A stretch of 12,112 nucleotides of DNA from Pseudomonadota bacterium. Its GTDB lineage: Bacteria > Pseudomonadota > Alphaproteobacteria > Rhizobiales > Hyphomicrobiaceae. The position numbers were made by a program, and so were the translations under genes. The notes beneath the pieces were generated by a model, which was not told where the DNA came from, made no database searches, and saw only the letters and a list, made by a program, of their open reading frames with translations. This document shows positions 1 through 6,159 of the stretch, one piece after another. Numbering within the stretch: position 1 is the first letter of the stretch; the number at the start of each line of letters is the position of its first letter. The DNA is taken from the NCBI GenBank assembly GCA_023412745.1, contig JAEZBZ010000088.1, positions 1-12,112 on the forward strand, given 5' to 3'.

Positions 1-311
1 TCGGCGACGAGGAAGACAGCCACCTCGGCGACTTCATCGAGGACAAGAACGCGGTGCTGCCGATCGATGCGGCGATCCAGTCGAACCTGCGCGAGACTAC
101 GACCCGCGTGCTGGCGTCGCTGACACCGCGTGAGGAACGTGTGCTGCGCATGCGCTTCGGTATAGGCATGAACACGGACCACACGCTGGAAGAAGTCGGC
201 CAGCAGTTTTCGGTCACCCGCGAGCGCATCCGTCAGATCGAAGCCAAGGCGCTACGCAAGCTCAAGCACCCGAGCAGGTCACGCAAGCTGCGCAGCTTCC
301 TGGATAATTGA
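1..311 (+). CDS. rpoD: RNA polymerase primary sigma factor RpoD, C-terminal fragment
   Basis: The 5' part lies outside the window; the reading frame is open from base 3. The visible ~102 residues are the end of sigma region 3 and all of region 4. An acidic GDEEDSHLGDFIED stretch is followed by region 4.1 (TPREERVLRMRFGIG) and the region 4.2 helix-turn-helix (HTLEEVGQQFSVTRERIRQIE), which recognises the -35 box. The conserved tail KALRKLKHPSRSRKLRSFL follows. This protein is the housekeeping sigma subunit that directs RNA polymerase to most promoters. The C-terminus is the normal primary-sigma end, so the gene looks intact on this side. A strong terminator follows 21 bases after the stop, so the next gene is a separate transcription unit. 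An alternative sigma-70 paralogue is unlikely because region 4 matches the primary group closely. Confidence 0.96.
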   Translation, partial: GDEEDSHLGDFIEDKNAVLPIDAAIQSNLRETTTRVLASLTPREERVLRMRFGIGMNTDHTLEEVGQQFSVTRERIRQIEAKALRKLKHPSRSRKLRSFLDN

Positions 312-326
312 TCCGACAAGCAAATT

Positions 327-358
327 GAAAAGGGCCAGCTGGGAAGCTGGCCTTTTTT
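327..358 (+). terminator. Rho-independent terminator of rpoD
   Basis: A perfect 8-bp stem (GGCCAGCT at 333-340, AGCTGGCC at 345-352) with a GGGA loop is followed by six T (353-358) and preceded by GAAAA (327-331), which can extend the pairing with the T tract. It lies just downstream of the rpoD stop codon. Confidence 0.93.
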
Positions 359-360
359 GT

Positions 361-501
361 TTACGGGACAAACCGCTGATCCCGACTGTGGCTATTTCGT
401 ATCACGCTGCGTTTGTTTGTGCGTTATCTGAAGATCTGTGTTCGACGCGGCGACGCTTTCACTTTTCAATCCCGAAACGTTAGTTTTGCTTACGGGATTG
501 A
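361..501. promoter_or_regulatory. CGGGA/TCCCG inverted repeats at the start of the ParA-like gene
   Basis: TCAATCCCG (466-474) and CGGGATTGA (493-501) form a perfect 9-bp inverted repeat with an 18-base spacer. The right arm ends one base before the ATG at 503 and includes the only plausible Shine-Dalgarno bases (GGGA, 494-497). A second, shorter pair, CGGGA (364-368) and TCCCG (380-384), lies upstream. TTACGGGA occurs at both 361-368 and 490-497, and ATCCCGA at both 379-385 and 469-475. This fits a protein-binding operator, since autoregulation at the promoter is known for par operons, or an mRNA hairpin hiding the ribosome binding site. Which of the two applies is not visible from sequence. 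Confidence 0.5.
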
Positions 502-502
502 T

Positions 503-1705
503 ATGGGTGGCGAGAGCGTGCCGTTCATGGAACGGCTTCTAAGAAGCATTGCCGAATCTGGATGGGAAGATTGGACGGCAAAGGTGATAGCCCTGGCCTT
601 GGTCGGGGTGATCACGCTCCTGGCCAAATGGCTCGTCGGCAAGATCTATCCGCGCGCATGGGCGCTGTGGAAGGGCAAGCGCCAGATAGAGCGTGCTTTG
701 AATGCTGTCGCGCCGGACAGCAAAGGCATTTGGCTGGCAAGTTCGATTCCTGTCGATAAGCCGCCCGGCTACGATCACTGGTTCAATATCAGTAAGCCGA
801 TCATCGTTGTCGCGAACCTGAAGGGCGGCGTCGGGAAGACGACAGTCGCTGCGAACTTGATGGCGCACTATGCGATCAAGAAGGGTGAGCGTGTCCTCGG
901 CATTGACCTGGATTTTCAGGGATCTCTGACTGCGAACGCGTTGTCCGATGAGGATCGCAATAATCTCCTAATCTCTCAAACGGATGGAAATCCCAGCAAG
1001 TCTGCCCACCTCATCAACGGTAAAGATGCAGAATGGCTATCGCAGGCGGCTGAGTCAGTAGCCAATGTCCCGAGGGCAAAACTGATCCCAACGTACTATT
1101 CACTAGCGCCCATGGAAAACCGTCTCATGGTCGAATGGCTGCTCGGCCAGCGAGACGATGACATCCGTTTCCATCTCGCAAAAATGCTCCACGATCCGCT
1201 GATCCAGACATCGTTCGATCGCATTATCATCGACGCACCGCCGCGACTGACGACCGGATGCATCCAGGCATTGTGCGCGGCAACGCACGTCCTAATTCCG
1301 ACGGTGCTGGATGATCTTTCGACCGAAGCGGTCGGTGCGTTTGCTGACCAGCTTCGCGTGCACCAGTCTTTATGGCCAAACCTTAAGATCGTCGGCGTCG
1401 TTGGTACGATGACAACCTTTAAGACCGTGGTCGACGGCGAACTGCGCGACAATGCGCTGAACGATGTCGAGGTCGATGCGCACGCCGCGGGGCGAGTAGC
1501 CCTGGAGCAGGCGCTCTTGACGGCGGAGGTCCCGCTACGCAACGCGAGCTATTTGCCTGTTGAAGCTTTTATTCCAGACAAGCGGGAGCTCAGCCGGGCA
1601 TCCGGCCATAGAATCGTGTATGCAAGCAAAAGTCAGGCTGCTCCGTTTCAGGATATCCGAGAAGCCTTCGACAGGCTCGGTGACGAAATCGACAGCCGCT
1701 TGTAG
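503..1705 (+). CDS. Membrane-anchored ParA/Soj-type ATPase
   Basis: This is a 400-residue P-loop ATPase of the ParA/MinD (SIMIBI) class. Around residues 25-45 there is one hydrophobic segment (KVIALALVGVITLLAKWLVG), then a basic linker, and the ATPase core starts near residue 99. Visible core motifs are the deviant Walker A KGGVGKTT (107-114), DLDFQG after the second strand (135-140), and the Walker B/switch region IIIDAPPR (241-248). ParA proteins usually have about 250-300 residues and no transmembrane segment, so the ~100-residue membrane-bearing N-terminus is unusual. The ATG at 503 is chosen because GGGA lies six bases upstream. A TTG at 413 would add 30 residues read through an inverted repeat, and an ATG at 527 is an alternative. 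The gene is followed after 39 bases by a small basic protein gene, a plausible partner as in ParA/ParB pairs. Base composition is lower in GC than in neighbouring conserved genes, suggesting acquisition. The cargo and function are unknown: segregation, polar positioning or defence are all possible. Confidence 0.82.
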   Translation: MGGESVPFMERLLRSIAESGWEDWTAKVIALALVGVITLLAKWLVGKIYPRAWALWKGKRQIERALNAVAPDSKGIWLASSIPVDKPPGYDHWFNISKPIIVVANLKGGVGKTTVAANLMAHYAIKKGERVLGIDLDFQGSLTANALSDEDRNNLLISQTDGNPSKSAHLINGKDAEWLSQAAESVANVPRAKLIPTYYSLAPMENRLMVEWLLGQRDDDIRFHLAKMLHDPLIQTSFDRIIIDAPPRLTTGCIQALCAATHVLIPTVLDDLSTEAVGAFADQLRVHQSLWPNLKIVGVVGTMTTFKTVVDGELRDNALNDVEVDAHAAGRVALEQALLTAEVPLRNASYLPVEAFIPDKRELSRASGHRIVYASKSQAAPFQDIREAFDRLGDEIDSRL

Positions 1706-1744
1706 TGTCTGACATGTGCTCATAGATTCTGGCCAGGAGGTAGA

Positions 1745-2137
1745 ATGGCCAAATCAACGAAATCCAAGCCGGTGGCTGCCAAGCCGCCGAAAGCCAAGTC
1801 AGCCAGTTCGAATTCACCTGTTGCGTCTGCGTCACCGAAAGCGGGACGGAAAAAGAAGATGCACGGGCCACTTAATCAAGCGCTAGTTGATCGCTACGCT
1901 TCCGATTTGAAGACGCTGCTCGGCAACAGCGCGTTCGAAGACGTCTTTCGTCGTTTGAAGGACGACAAGAACGTCCAGCAGCCTGAAGCTGCCGCGATCG
2001 CGGGTTTGCTTCTTGGAGCGAAGGTACCCGACAGCACGGCGCGCGGCACTTCCCTCAGCCGCATCCTCAAACTGCACAACAGTTTGCTGACGTTCAAGCT
2101 CAAGCAGCGGGCGGTTGGCGGCCGTTCGGCGGCGTGA
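1745..2137 (+). CDS. Small basic protein downstream of the ParA-like ATPase, function unknown
   Basis: I do not recognise a family for this 130-residue protein. Residues 1 to ~40 are a low-complexity, probably disordered tail rich in Lys, Ala, Ser and Pro, ending in GRKKKMHGP. Residues ~42-125 look folded and helical (NQALVDRYASDLKTLLG, AFEDVFRRLKD, LSRILKLHNSLLTFKLKQR). A very strong Shine-Dalgarno AGGAGG (1735-1740) sits four bases before the ATG, so translation should be efficient. The gene follows the membrane ParA-like gene by 39 bases in the same direction and is probably co-transcribed with it. By analogy with two-gene par loci it could be a nucleic-acid-binding partner or adaptor for the ATPase, with the basic tail contacting DNA or phospholipid. 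This is inference from position and charge only. No helix-turn-helix or ribbon-helix-helix signature is clear. Confidence 0.72.
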   Translation: MAKSTKSKPVAAKPPKAKSASSNSPVASASPKAGRKKKMHGPLNQALVDRYASDLKTLLGNSAFEDVFRRLKDDKNVQQPEAAAIAGLLLGAKVPDSTARGTSLSRILKLHNSLLTFKLKQRAVGGRSAA

Positions 2138-2138
2138 A

Positions 2139-2330
2139 ATCCTGATAGCTGCTGTGTGGCTTGCTGATCGGCACGGCGGGCTACGCGAAGGCATGAGCAC
2201 TGTCGATGCCTTCCGTGAATGCCGCGATAATCCTGTCCGGCGTGGGGCCAGTCAGCGAATTGCACACCGATACCGGCAAATGGTTCGTCGGTTCCTACTC
2301 GATCTTCTCAGGCCTCGTCATCGTGGCCGG
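2139..2330 (+). pseudogene. Decayed small membrane protein (channel-like two-TM family) remnant
   Basis: Pieces of one membrane protein can be read only by switching frames: EILIAAVW (frame 3, near 2134-2158), LLIGTAGY (frame 1, 2161-2184), EGMSTVDAF (frame 3, 2187-2213), then NAAIILSGVGPVSEL through GKWFVGSYSIFSGLVIVA (frame 1, 2218-2328). Together they resemble a common proteobacterial membrane protein with an F-E-G-x-S-x-x-D-A-F-x-N-A-x-M-I-L-S-G-M-G-P-V signature that is related to two-TM ion channels. At least three frame changes are needed, and both the N-terminus and the final segment after VIVA are missing, so it cannot be functional. The remnant begins immediately after the small basic gene, so the accessory module may have replaced its 5' end. 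Confidence 0.65.
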
Positions 2331-2496
2331 CGGCGGCGACGGGTTCCGGCCTGAGCTGGCAATCGGGCAGGGCGATATCGAAATGTTTGGCCAAGTCGCT
2401 GACGGATGCCGGTCCGCGCCCGAGGCGTTCGACAACCGCCCGCCGTGTCGGATCGAAGGAGCGGCGAAAGGTCTTGTTGAGGTGAATTTGATCAAG
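2308..2496 (-). pseudogene. Truncated ArsR-family regulator remnant
   Basis: Reading leftward from the end of the methyltransferase gene, the frame gives LDQI, then DPTRRAVVERLGRGPASVSD, LAKHFDIALP and a degraded QLRPEP, before a stop at 2308-2310. The DPTRRA-ERL-GPASVS-LA-FDIALP pattern is the first half of the winged-helix DNA-binding domain of ArsR/SmtB-type regulators of the SRPBCC-associated kind. The recognition-helix region after ALP has lost bases, and the wing and C-terminal half are absent. There is no credible start codon because the fragment runs directly out of the upstream stop codon. It is therefore a gene relic. It abuts and slightly overlaps the opposite-strand membrane-protein remnant, so this interval is a scar of deletions. 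Confidence 0.68.
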
Positions 2497-3136
2497 TGCC
2501 GCCCGCGACGAGCGGCACGAACGCGACCGGCTCATGCTGCTCCTCAACGTAGCTGTCCTCGCCGGTGCGGCGGACACGGACCAGCACCTGATGGTCCCCG
2601 TGGCTCAAGGGAATCACGAGGCGGCCGCCGATCTTCAATTGCTGCTTGAGGGCCGGGGGCATGGTGTCGGCGCCGGCGGAGACGATGATGGCATCGAACG
2701 GTGCGGCTGCAGGTTGGCCACCAAACCCATCGCCACACACGATATCGACGTTGCCGTAACCGAGCGCCGCCATCCGGGCGCGGGCGAGATCAGCGAGTTC
2801 GCGATGCCTCTCGATGCCGACGACGTGACTCGCCATCTTGCCGAGAACCGCGGCGGCGTATCCGGAACCTGCGCCGATTTCCAGCACGCGATCGCTCGGT
2901 CCGATTTCCGCCAGCGCGGCCATGCGCGCCACTATATAGGGCTGTGAAATGGTCTGACCGGCTTCGATGGGCAGCGCCTGATCTGTATAGGCGAGTTGGC
3001 GGACGTGATCCGGTACGAAAGCATGGCGGGGGACTTCCCGCATCGCATCCAGCACCCGCCGATCCGAGATGCCGCGCGCGGCGATCTGACGGTCGACCAT
3101 GCTGTGGCGCTGTTTATCCTGCCTGGAGCGCGTCAT
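2492..3136 (-). CDS. pcm: Protein-L-isoaspartate O-methyltransferase
   Basis: This 214-residue cytoplasmic enzyme transfers a methyl group from S-adenosylmethionine to isoaspartyl residues in aged proteins, starting their repair. Visible family features are VDRQIAARGI near the N-terminus (14-23), the substrate-side motif QTISQPYIVARM (61-72), SAM motif I VLEIGAGSGYAAAVL (84-98), the acidic residue ending strand 2 (GIE, 107-109), GDG (135-137), FDAIIVSAGA (147-156) and LKIGGRLVIP (167-176). Length matches the family. The ATG at 3134-3136 is preferred because CTGGGA lies about five bases upstream; an ATG at 3100 is a shorter alternative. A GTG start at 3283 is rejected. In many proteobacteria pcm sits next to surE; here it does not, so this may be a stand-alone paralogue. 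It is divergent from the SnoaL-GNAT-amidase operon across a 133-base region. Confidence 0.93.
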   Translation of the reverse strand: MTRSRQDKQRHSMVDRQIAARGISDRRVLDAMREVPRHAFVPDHVRQLAYTDQALPIEAGQTISQPYIVARMAALAEIGPSDRVLEIGAGSGYAAAVLGKMASHVVGIERHRELADLARARMAALGYGNVDIVCGDGFGGQPAAAPFDAIIVSAGADTMPPALKQQLKIGGRLVIPLSHGDHQVLVRVRRTGEDSYVEEQHEPVAFVPLVAGGT

Positions 3137-3269
3137 TGCTATCCCAGCCGTTCTTCGTGTTGCTATGAAACGTGCAACTTCGACAGGCGTTCGCCACAAC
3201 GGCCATGGCGATAGGCCAAGCCGCGTGACGTTGCTATACCTGCAGCAAGCACGCAGGAGAAAATGCGAG
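3134..3269. promoter_or_regulatory. Divergent promoter region with three TTGCTAT motifs
   Basis: TTGCTAT occurs at 3136-3142, 3160-3166 and 3231-3237. Two copies sit inside dyads: GTTGC-N10-GCAAC (3159-3178) and TTGCT-N8-AGCAA (3231-3248). For the rightward operon the last copy also gives TGCTATACC (3232-3240), which resembles an extended -10 element, but no good -35 is visible. The first copy overlaps the start codon of pcm on the other strand. These could be operator sites for one regulator. Confidence 0.3.
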
Positions 3270-3698
3270 ATGACCGACACCACCGCTGCGACGGAAGAGC
3301 TGATCCGCCATTACTATGACTACTTCAACAAGGGCGACATCGACGGCATGCTGGCCTGCGTCTCCGAAGACGTGGTGCATGACGTGAACCAGGGCGAGCG
3401 TCGCGAGGGCAAGGAGCGCTTCCACGCCTTCTGCGCGCGCATGGCGCATCACTACAAGGAGCGGCTGGAAGACATCGTCGTGATGACGTCGGCCGACGGC
3501 ATGCGCGCGGCTGCCGAGTTCAATGTCCACGGCTCGTATCTGCAGTCGGAAACTGGGCTGCCGCCGGCGCGGGGCCAGACCTACATTCTGCCCGCCGGCA
3601 CGTTCTTCGCGGTCAAGAACGGCAAGATCACGCGCGTGACCACGTATTATAACCTGACCGATTGGATCATGCAGGTCGGCGGAGATCTGCAGGCATGA
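3270..3698 (+). CDS. SnoaL/ketosteroid-isomerase-like protein (NTF2 fold)
   Basis: This 142-residue protein matches the NTF2-like, ketosteroid isomerase-related family in length and pattern. It has an N-terminal helix EELIRHYYDYFNKGDIDGMLACV (residues ~8-30), SEDVVHDVNQG as the first strand and polar pocket, a central helix RFHAFCARMAHHYKERLEDI, and C-terminal strands TYILPAGTFFAVKNGKITRVTTYYNLTDW. The fold forms a cone-shaped pocket that may be enzymatic or may only bind a small molecule; the substrate cannot be read from sequence. The ATG at 3270 is supported by AGGAG (3255-3259). It is the first gene of a tight operon, and its stop overlaps the next start by four bases (ATGA). Co-occurrence with an acetyltransferase and an amidase suggests a small-molecule modification pathway. 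Confidence 0.87.
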   Translation: MTDTTAATEELIRHYYDYFNKGDIDGMLACVSEDVVHDVNQGERREGKERFHAFCARMAHHYKERLEDIVVMTSADGMRAAAEFNVHGSYLQSETGLPPARGQTYILPAGTFFAVKNGKITRVTTYYNLTDWIMQVGGDLQA

Positions 3699-4297
3699 GC
3701 CTCGTCATCGAGCCGCTGACCGGGGCCGCGATCAAGGACGCCGTACCAGCGCTGGCGAGACTGCGCATTGCGGTTTTCCGTGACTGGCCATACCTCTACG
3801 ACGGGTCCCGTAGCTACGAGGAAGGTTATCTGGCGGAGTTTGCCGCGTCCGAGGGCGCGGTAATCATCGCGGCACGCGATGGCGACGAGATCGTCGGCGT
3901 CGCCACGGCCTCGCCGTTGCGCGGCCACACCGACGCGTTCGTGCCGCTGTTCGAGGCGCGCGGGCTCGATCCTGACCGCATGTTCTATTTCGGCGAGTCC
4001 GTCCTGTTGCCCTCGTATCGCGGGCGTGGCATCGGGCATGCGTTCTTCGACGGACGTGAGGCGCACGCGCGCAATATGGCCGGAGCCAAGGGCGCCTATA
4101 CGCACACGACGTTCTGCGGCGTCATCCGGCCTGACGATCATCCGATGCGGCCGAAGGACTATCATCCGCTCGATCCGTTCTGGACCAAGCGCGGCTATCG
4201 CAAGGTCGAAGGGCTTGTCGGTTCGTTCGAGTGGCTCGATATCGGCGATGCCGAGAAGACGAAGAAGCCGATGCAATTCTGGATGAAGCCGCTGTAA
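3695..4297 (+). CDS. GNAT-family N-acetyltransferase
   Basis: This 200-residue protein carries the acetyl-CoA-binding motif A as ESVLLPSYRGRGIGHAFFDG (residues ~101-120), with the pyrophosphate loop RGRGIG at 109-114 after a beta strand. Before it come the strand pair AVIIAARDGDEIVGVATASPL (55-75), typical of GNAT strands 2-4. The C-terminal part, FWTKRGYRKV, matches the usual motif B helix/strand. The acceptor is unknown. The start ATG at 3695 overlaps the SnoaL gene stop in ATGA, and the stop TAA is directly followed by the ATG of the amidase gene, so the three are translationally coupled. GNAT domains fused to nitrilase-superfamily domains are known in other bacteria; here the same two activities are on separate, abutting genes, which supports a joint role. 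Confidence 0.9.
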   Translation: MSLVIEPLTGAAIKDAVPALARLRIAVFRDWPYLYDGSRSYEEGYLAEFAASEGAVIIAARDGDEIVGVATASPLRGHTDAFVPLFEARGLDPDRMFYFGESVLLPSYRGRGIGHAFFDGREAHARNMAGAKGAYTHTTFCGVIRPDDHPMRPKDYHPLDPFWTKRGYRKVEGLVGSFEWLDIGDAEKTKKPMQFWMKPL

Positions 4298-5209
4298 ATG
4301 GCCTATCCCGATCAGATTGTTGTGGCGGTCGCGCAGTATCCGATCTCGGAGCCGGTGACGATGGCCGAGTGGCAGGACAATGCCGCGCGCTGGGTCAGCG
4401 AGGGTGCGAAAACAGGCGCGCAATTGCTCGTGTTTCCCGAATACGGCGCGATCGAAGTTGCGGCGACATTCGGCTCCAGGATCGCTTCGGATCTGCAACT
4501 TACATTGCAGGCGGTGGCCAGCGTCGCCGATGAGATGGACGCGGTCTATGCCAGTCTCGCGCGCCAGCATGGCGTACACATCCTGGCGCCGTCCGGTCCA
4601 GTGCGGCGGTCGCGCGATGGCGCGTTCGTCAATGCGGCGCGGCTGATTACGCCGGGCGGCCGCATGGGCGTGCAGGACAAGATGATCATGACGCCGTTCG
4701 AGCACACGTGGGGCGTTGTGGCGGGCGATCAGTTGCATGTGTTCGAAACCGCGCTCGGGCGGATCGGTATCGCGATCTGCTACGATAGCGAGTTCCCACT
4801 GCTGGTGCGTGCGCAGGCGGAAGCAGGCGCGCGGCTGGTGCTGATCCCGTCCTGTACGGAGCGGCTGTCGGGCTACCATCGCGTTCGGGCCGGTGCCTGC
4901 GCGCGCGCGCTCGAAAGCCAGATCGCCACCGCGATGTCGCCAACGGTCGGCGATGCACTGTGGTCACCGGCGGTCGATCGCAATGCGGGAGCGGCGGGCG
5001 TGTTCGTGCCGCCAGAGGCGGCGCTGTCGATGAGCGGCGTGCTGGCGGAAGGCGAAGTCAACGTGCCTGGCTGGACTGTGGCGACGATCGACTTTGCGGT
5101 GCTGGAGCGCATCCGCATAGGCGGTGAGATGCGCAATTCCGACGACTGGCGGCGGCAGCCCGGCGCCGGATCGCTGTCCGGCGCCGTCGAGGTTGCTTCT
5201 CTGCTCTAG
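4298..5209 (+). CDS. Carbon-nitrogen hydrolase (nitrilase superfamily amidase)
   Basis: This 303-residue cytoplasmic hydrolase has the complete Glu-Lys-Cys triad of the nitrilase superfamily: Glu48 in LLVFPEYGA, Lys128 in GVQDKMIMTPFE, and the nucleophile Cys161 in GIAICYDSEFP. The second conserved Glu is in the PFE context (~135). The family cleaves amide or, less often, nitrile C-N bonds; the ICYDSEFP context fits amidase or carbamoylase-type branches rather than true nitrilases. The substrate is unknown. The ATG follows the GNAT stop codon with no gap, and it is the last gene of the three-gene operon. Its stop (5207-5209) lies only eight bases from the stop of the convergent SIMPL-domain gene, with no obvious terminator between them. 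Confidence 0.92.
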   Translation: MAYPDQIVVAVAQYPISEPVTMAEWQDNAARWVSEGAKTGAQLLVFPEYGAIEVAATFGSRIASDLQLTLQAVASVADEMDAVYASLARQHGVHILAPSGPVRRSRDGAFVNAARLITPGGRMGVQDKMIMTPFEHTWGVVAGDQLHVFETALGRIGIAICYDSEFPLLVRAQAEAGARLVLIPSCTERLSGYHRVRAGACARALESQIATAMSPTVGDALWSPAVDRNAGAAGVFVPPEAALSMSGVLAEGEVNVPGWTVATIDFAVLERIRIGGEMRNSDDWRRQPGAGSLSGAVEVASLL

Positions 5210-5217
5210 AGCTTCGG

Positions 5218-5925
5218 CTACTTCAGCGCCCAAGTGATATTGACGGTTGCTTCCAGCATTTGCGTGCCGGCTTCGATCGGCACCGCGGAGGCAACTTTTG
5301 CGCGCGCGAACGTGCGCGGTCCTGGTGCGAATTCCTGAACGTTTTCGCTGATCGAGATGACGTCGCCGAGTTGCACCCCGGCCGCCGTCGCGAACAGTTC
5401 GGCACGGCGGCGCGCATTCTCAACCGCGCCCTTGCGCGCGTCGTCTTTCAAGGTTTCGGCCTTGCTGACCTCGAACTCGATGCCGTTGATCTGGTTGGCG
5501 CCGAGCGTCACCGCCTGGTCGAGAACCTCACCGAGCTTGCCGATATCGCGCGACGTGATGCGCACCTGATTGACCACGCGATAGCCGTTGATGGCCGGCG
5601 GCTTGCCGTCCTTGGGCTGCGAGTAGCGCGGCTCGACATGGAACGAGGTGGTCTGGATGTCCTTGGCGTCGATACCTGCGCCCTTCAGGCCGTCGATCAA
5701 CTTCTTCATCGCGGCCGTGTTGCGGTTCAGTGCCTCGCGCGCGGTGTCGGCTTCGCTGACGACGCCTGTCGAGATCGCTGCGATGTCAGGCTCTGCGCCG
5801 ACCGTGGCCGATGCGGTGACGCTGATGTGGCGTGGGCGCTCGGTCTGTGCGCCAGCAGTTGTCGGCAGCGCCAGCAGCACGCCGAGCAGCAACCCGGGGA
5901 GCAATTTGGTGAGCGTGTCAGTCAT
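5218..5925 (-). CDS. Secreted SIMPL-domain (DUF541) protein
   Basis: This 235-residue protein starts with an N-terminal export signal: a short charged start (MTDTLTK), a hydrophobic core (LLPGLLLGVLLALP) and TTAGAQ as a likely signal peptidase I site near residue 26. The mature part matches the SIMPL/DUF541 family: HISVTASATVGAEPDIAAIS at the start, VVSEADTAREALNRNTAAMKKLI, YRVVNQVRIT, and the C-terminal RRAELFATAAGVQLGDVISISE. These are periplasmic or surface proteins; BP26/OMP28 of Brucella belongs to the family and forms ring-like oligomers, but the cellular role remains unclear. The ATG at 5925 is preceded by GAGGA at a spacing of about five. A perfect -10 hexamer (TATAAT) lies 29 bases upstream. 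The longer ORF start at 5976 lacks a signal peptide at its terminus and is rejected. Confidence 0.9.
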   Translation of the reverse strand: MTDTLTKLLPGLLLGVLLALPTTAGAQTERPRHISVTASATVGAEPDIAAISTGVVSEADTAREALNRNTAAMKKLIDGLKGAGIDAKDIQTTSFHVEPRYSQPKDGKPPAINGYRVVNQVRITSRDIGKLGEVLDQAVTLGANQINGIEFEVSKAETLKDDARKGAVENARRRAELFATAAGVQLGDVISISENVQEFAPGPRTFARAKVASAVPIEAGTQMLEATVNITWALK

Positions 5926-5953
5926 GGAATCCTCGTGGCTTGCAACTGCCGCG

Positions 5954-5959
5954 ATTATA
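5954..5959 (-). promoter_or_regulatory. Candidate -10 box for the SIMPL-domain gene
   Basis: On the minus strand the sequence reads TATAAT, 29 bases upstream of the ATG. No convincing -35 hexamer is present at 16-18 bases further upstream, so the call rests on the perfect -10 and its position. Confidence 0.4.
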
Positions 5960-6082
5960 AGCGGGATTGCGTCCAAACCACGCTAAGTGGCGCTTATCCG
6001 CGCATAGGCGGTGGGGCGGGGCATCGCGGGGCGTGCATCTTGCGCGAAGTCTGGTATAGGAGCCTTCTTCGCTCTGCGATCC

Positions 6083-6159
6083 GGGCCCGTAGCTCAATTG
6101 GTTAGAGCCGACGGCTCATAACCGTCTGGTTGCAGGTTCAAGTCCTGCCGGGCCCACCA
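6083..6159 (+). tRNA. tRNA with CAT anticodon, probably tRNA-Ile2 (lysidine type)
   Basis: The full cloverleaf folds: acceptor GGGCCCG/CGGGCCC, D arm GCTC/GAGC, anticodon stem GACGG/CCGTC with loop CTCATAA (anticodon CAT), T arm GCAGG/CCTGC with loop TTCAAGT, discriminator A and encoded CCA (6157-6159). CAT can be elongator Met, initiator Met or Ile2, in which C34 becomes lysidine by TilS. The paired first acceptor base (G1-C72) argues against the initiator. C4-G69 and C5-G68, U12-A23 and C29-G41 are Ile2/TilS-type determinants known from E. coli, and the E. coli elongator Met has different acceptor pairs. I therefore favour Ile2, though automated tools often label such genes Met. The 3' end is also a likely integration target (see the direct repeat at 7670). 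Confidence 0.95.

Noticed and set aside
413..502. TTG start adding 30 residues to the ParA-like protein
   Set aside because: It would translate through the inverted-repeat region, has no ribosome binding site, and the extra residues look non-coding.
2206..2649. 147-residue + strand ORF
   Set aside because: Only its first ~40 residues carry meaning, as part of the decayed membrane protein; the rest is antisense to the ArsR relic and to pcm.
3263..3269. Upstream ATG seven bases before the SnoaL-like start
   Set aside because: It is in a different frame from the conserved protein; the ATG at 3270 opens the family-like sequence.
3647..4879. 410-residue minus-strand ORF opposite the GNAT and amidase genes
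   Set aside because: It is antisense to two genes with intact catalytic motifs, and its Arg/His-rich composition is typical of a high-GC shadow frame.
5260..6105. 281-residue + strand ORF opposite the SIMPL gene and running into the tRNA
   Set aside because: It overlaps a confident secreted protein on the other strand and the tRNA gene.
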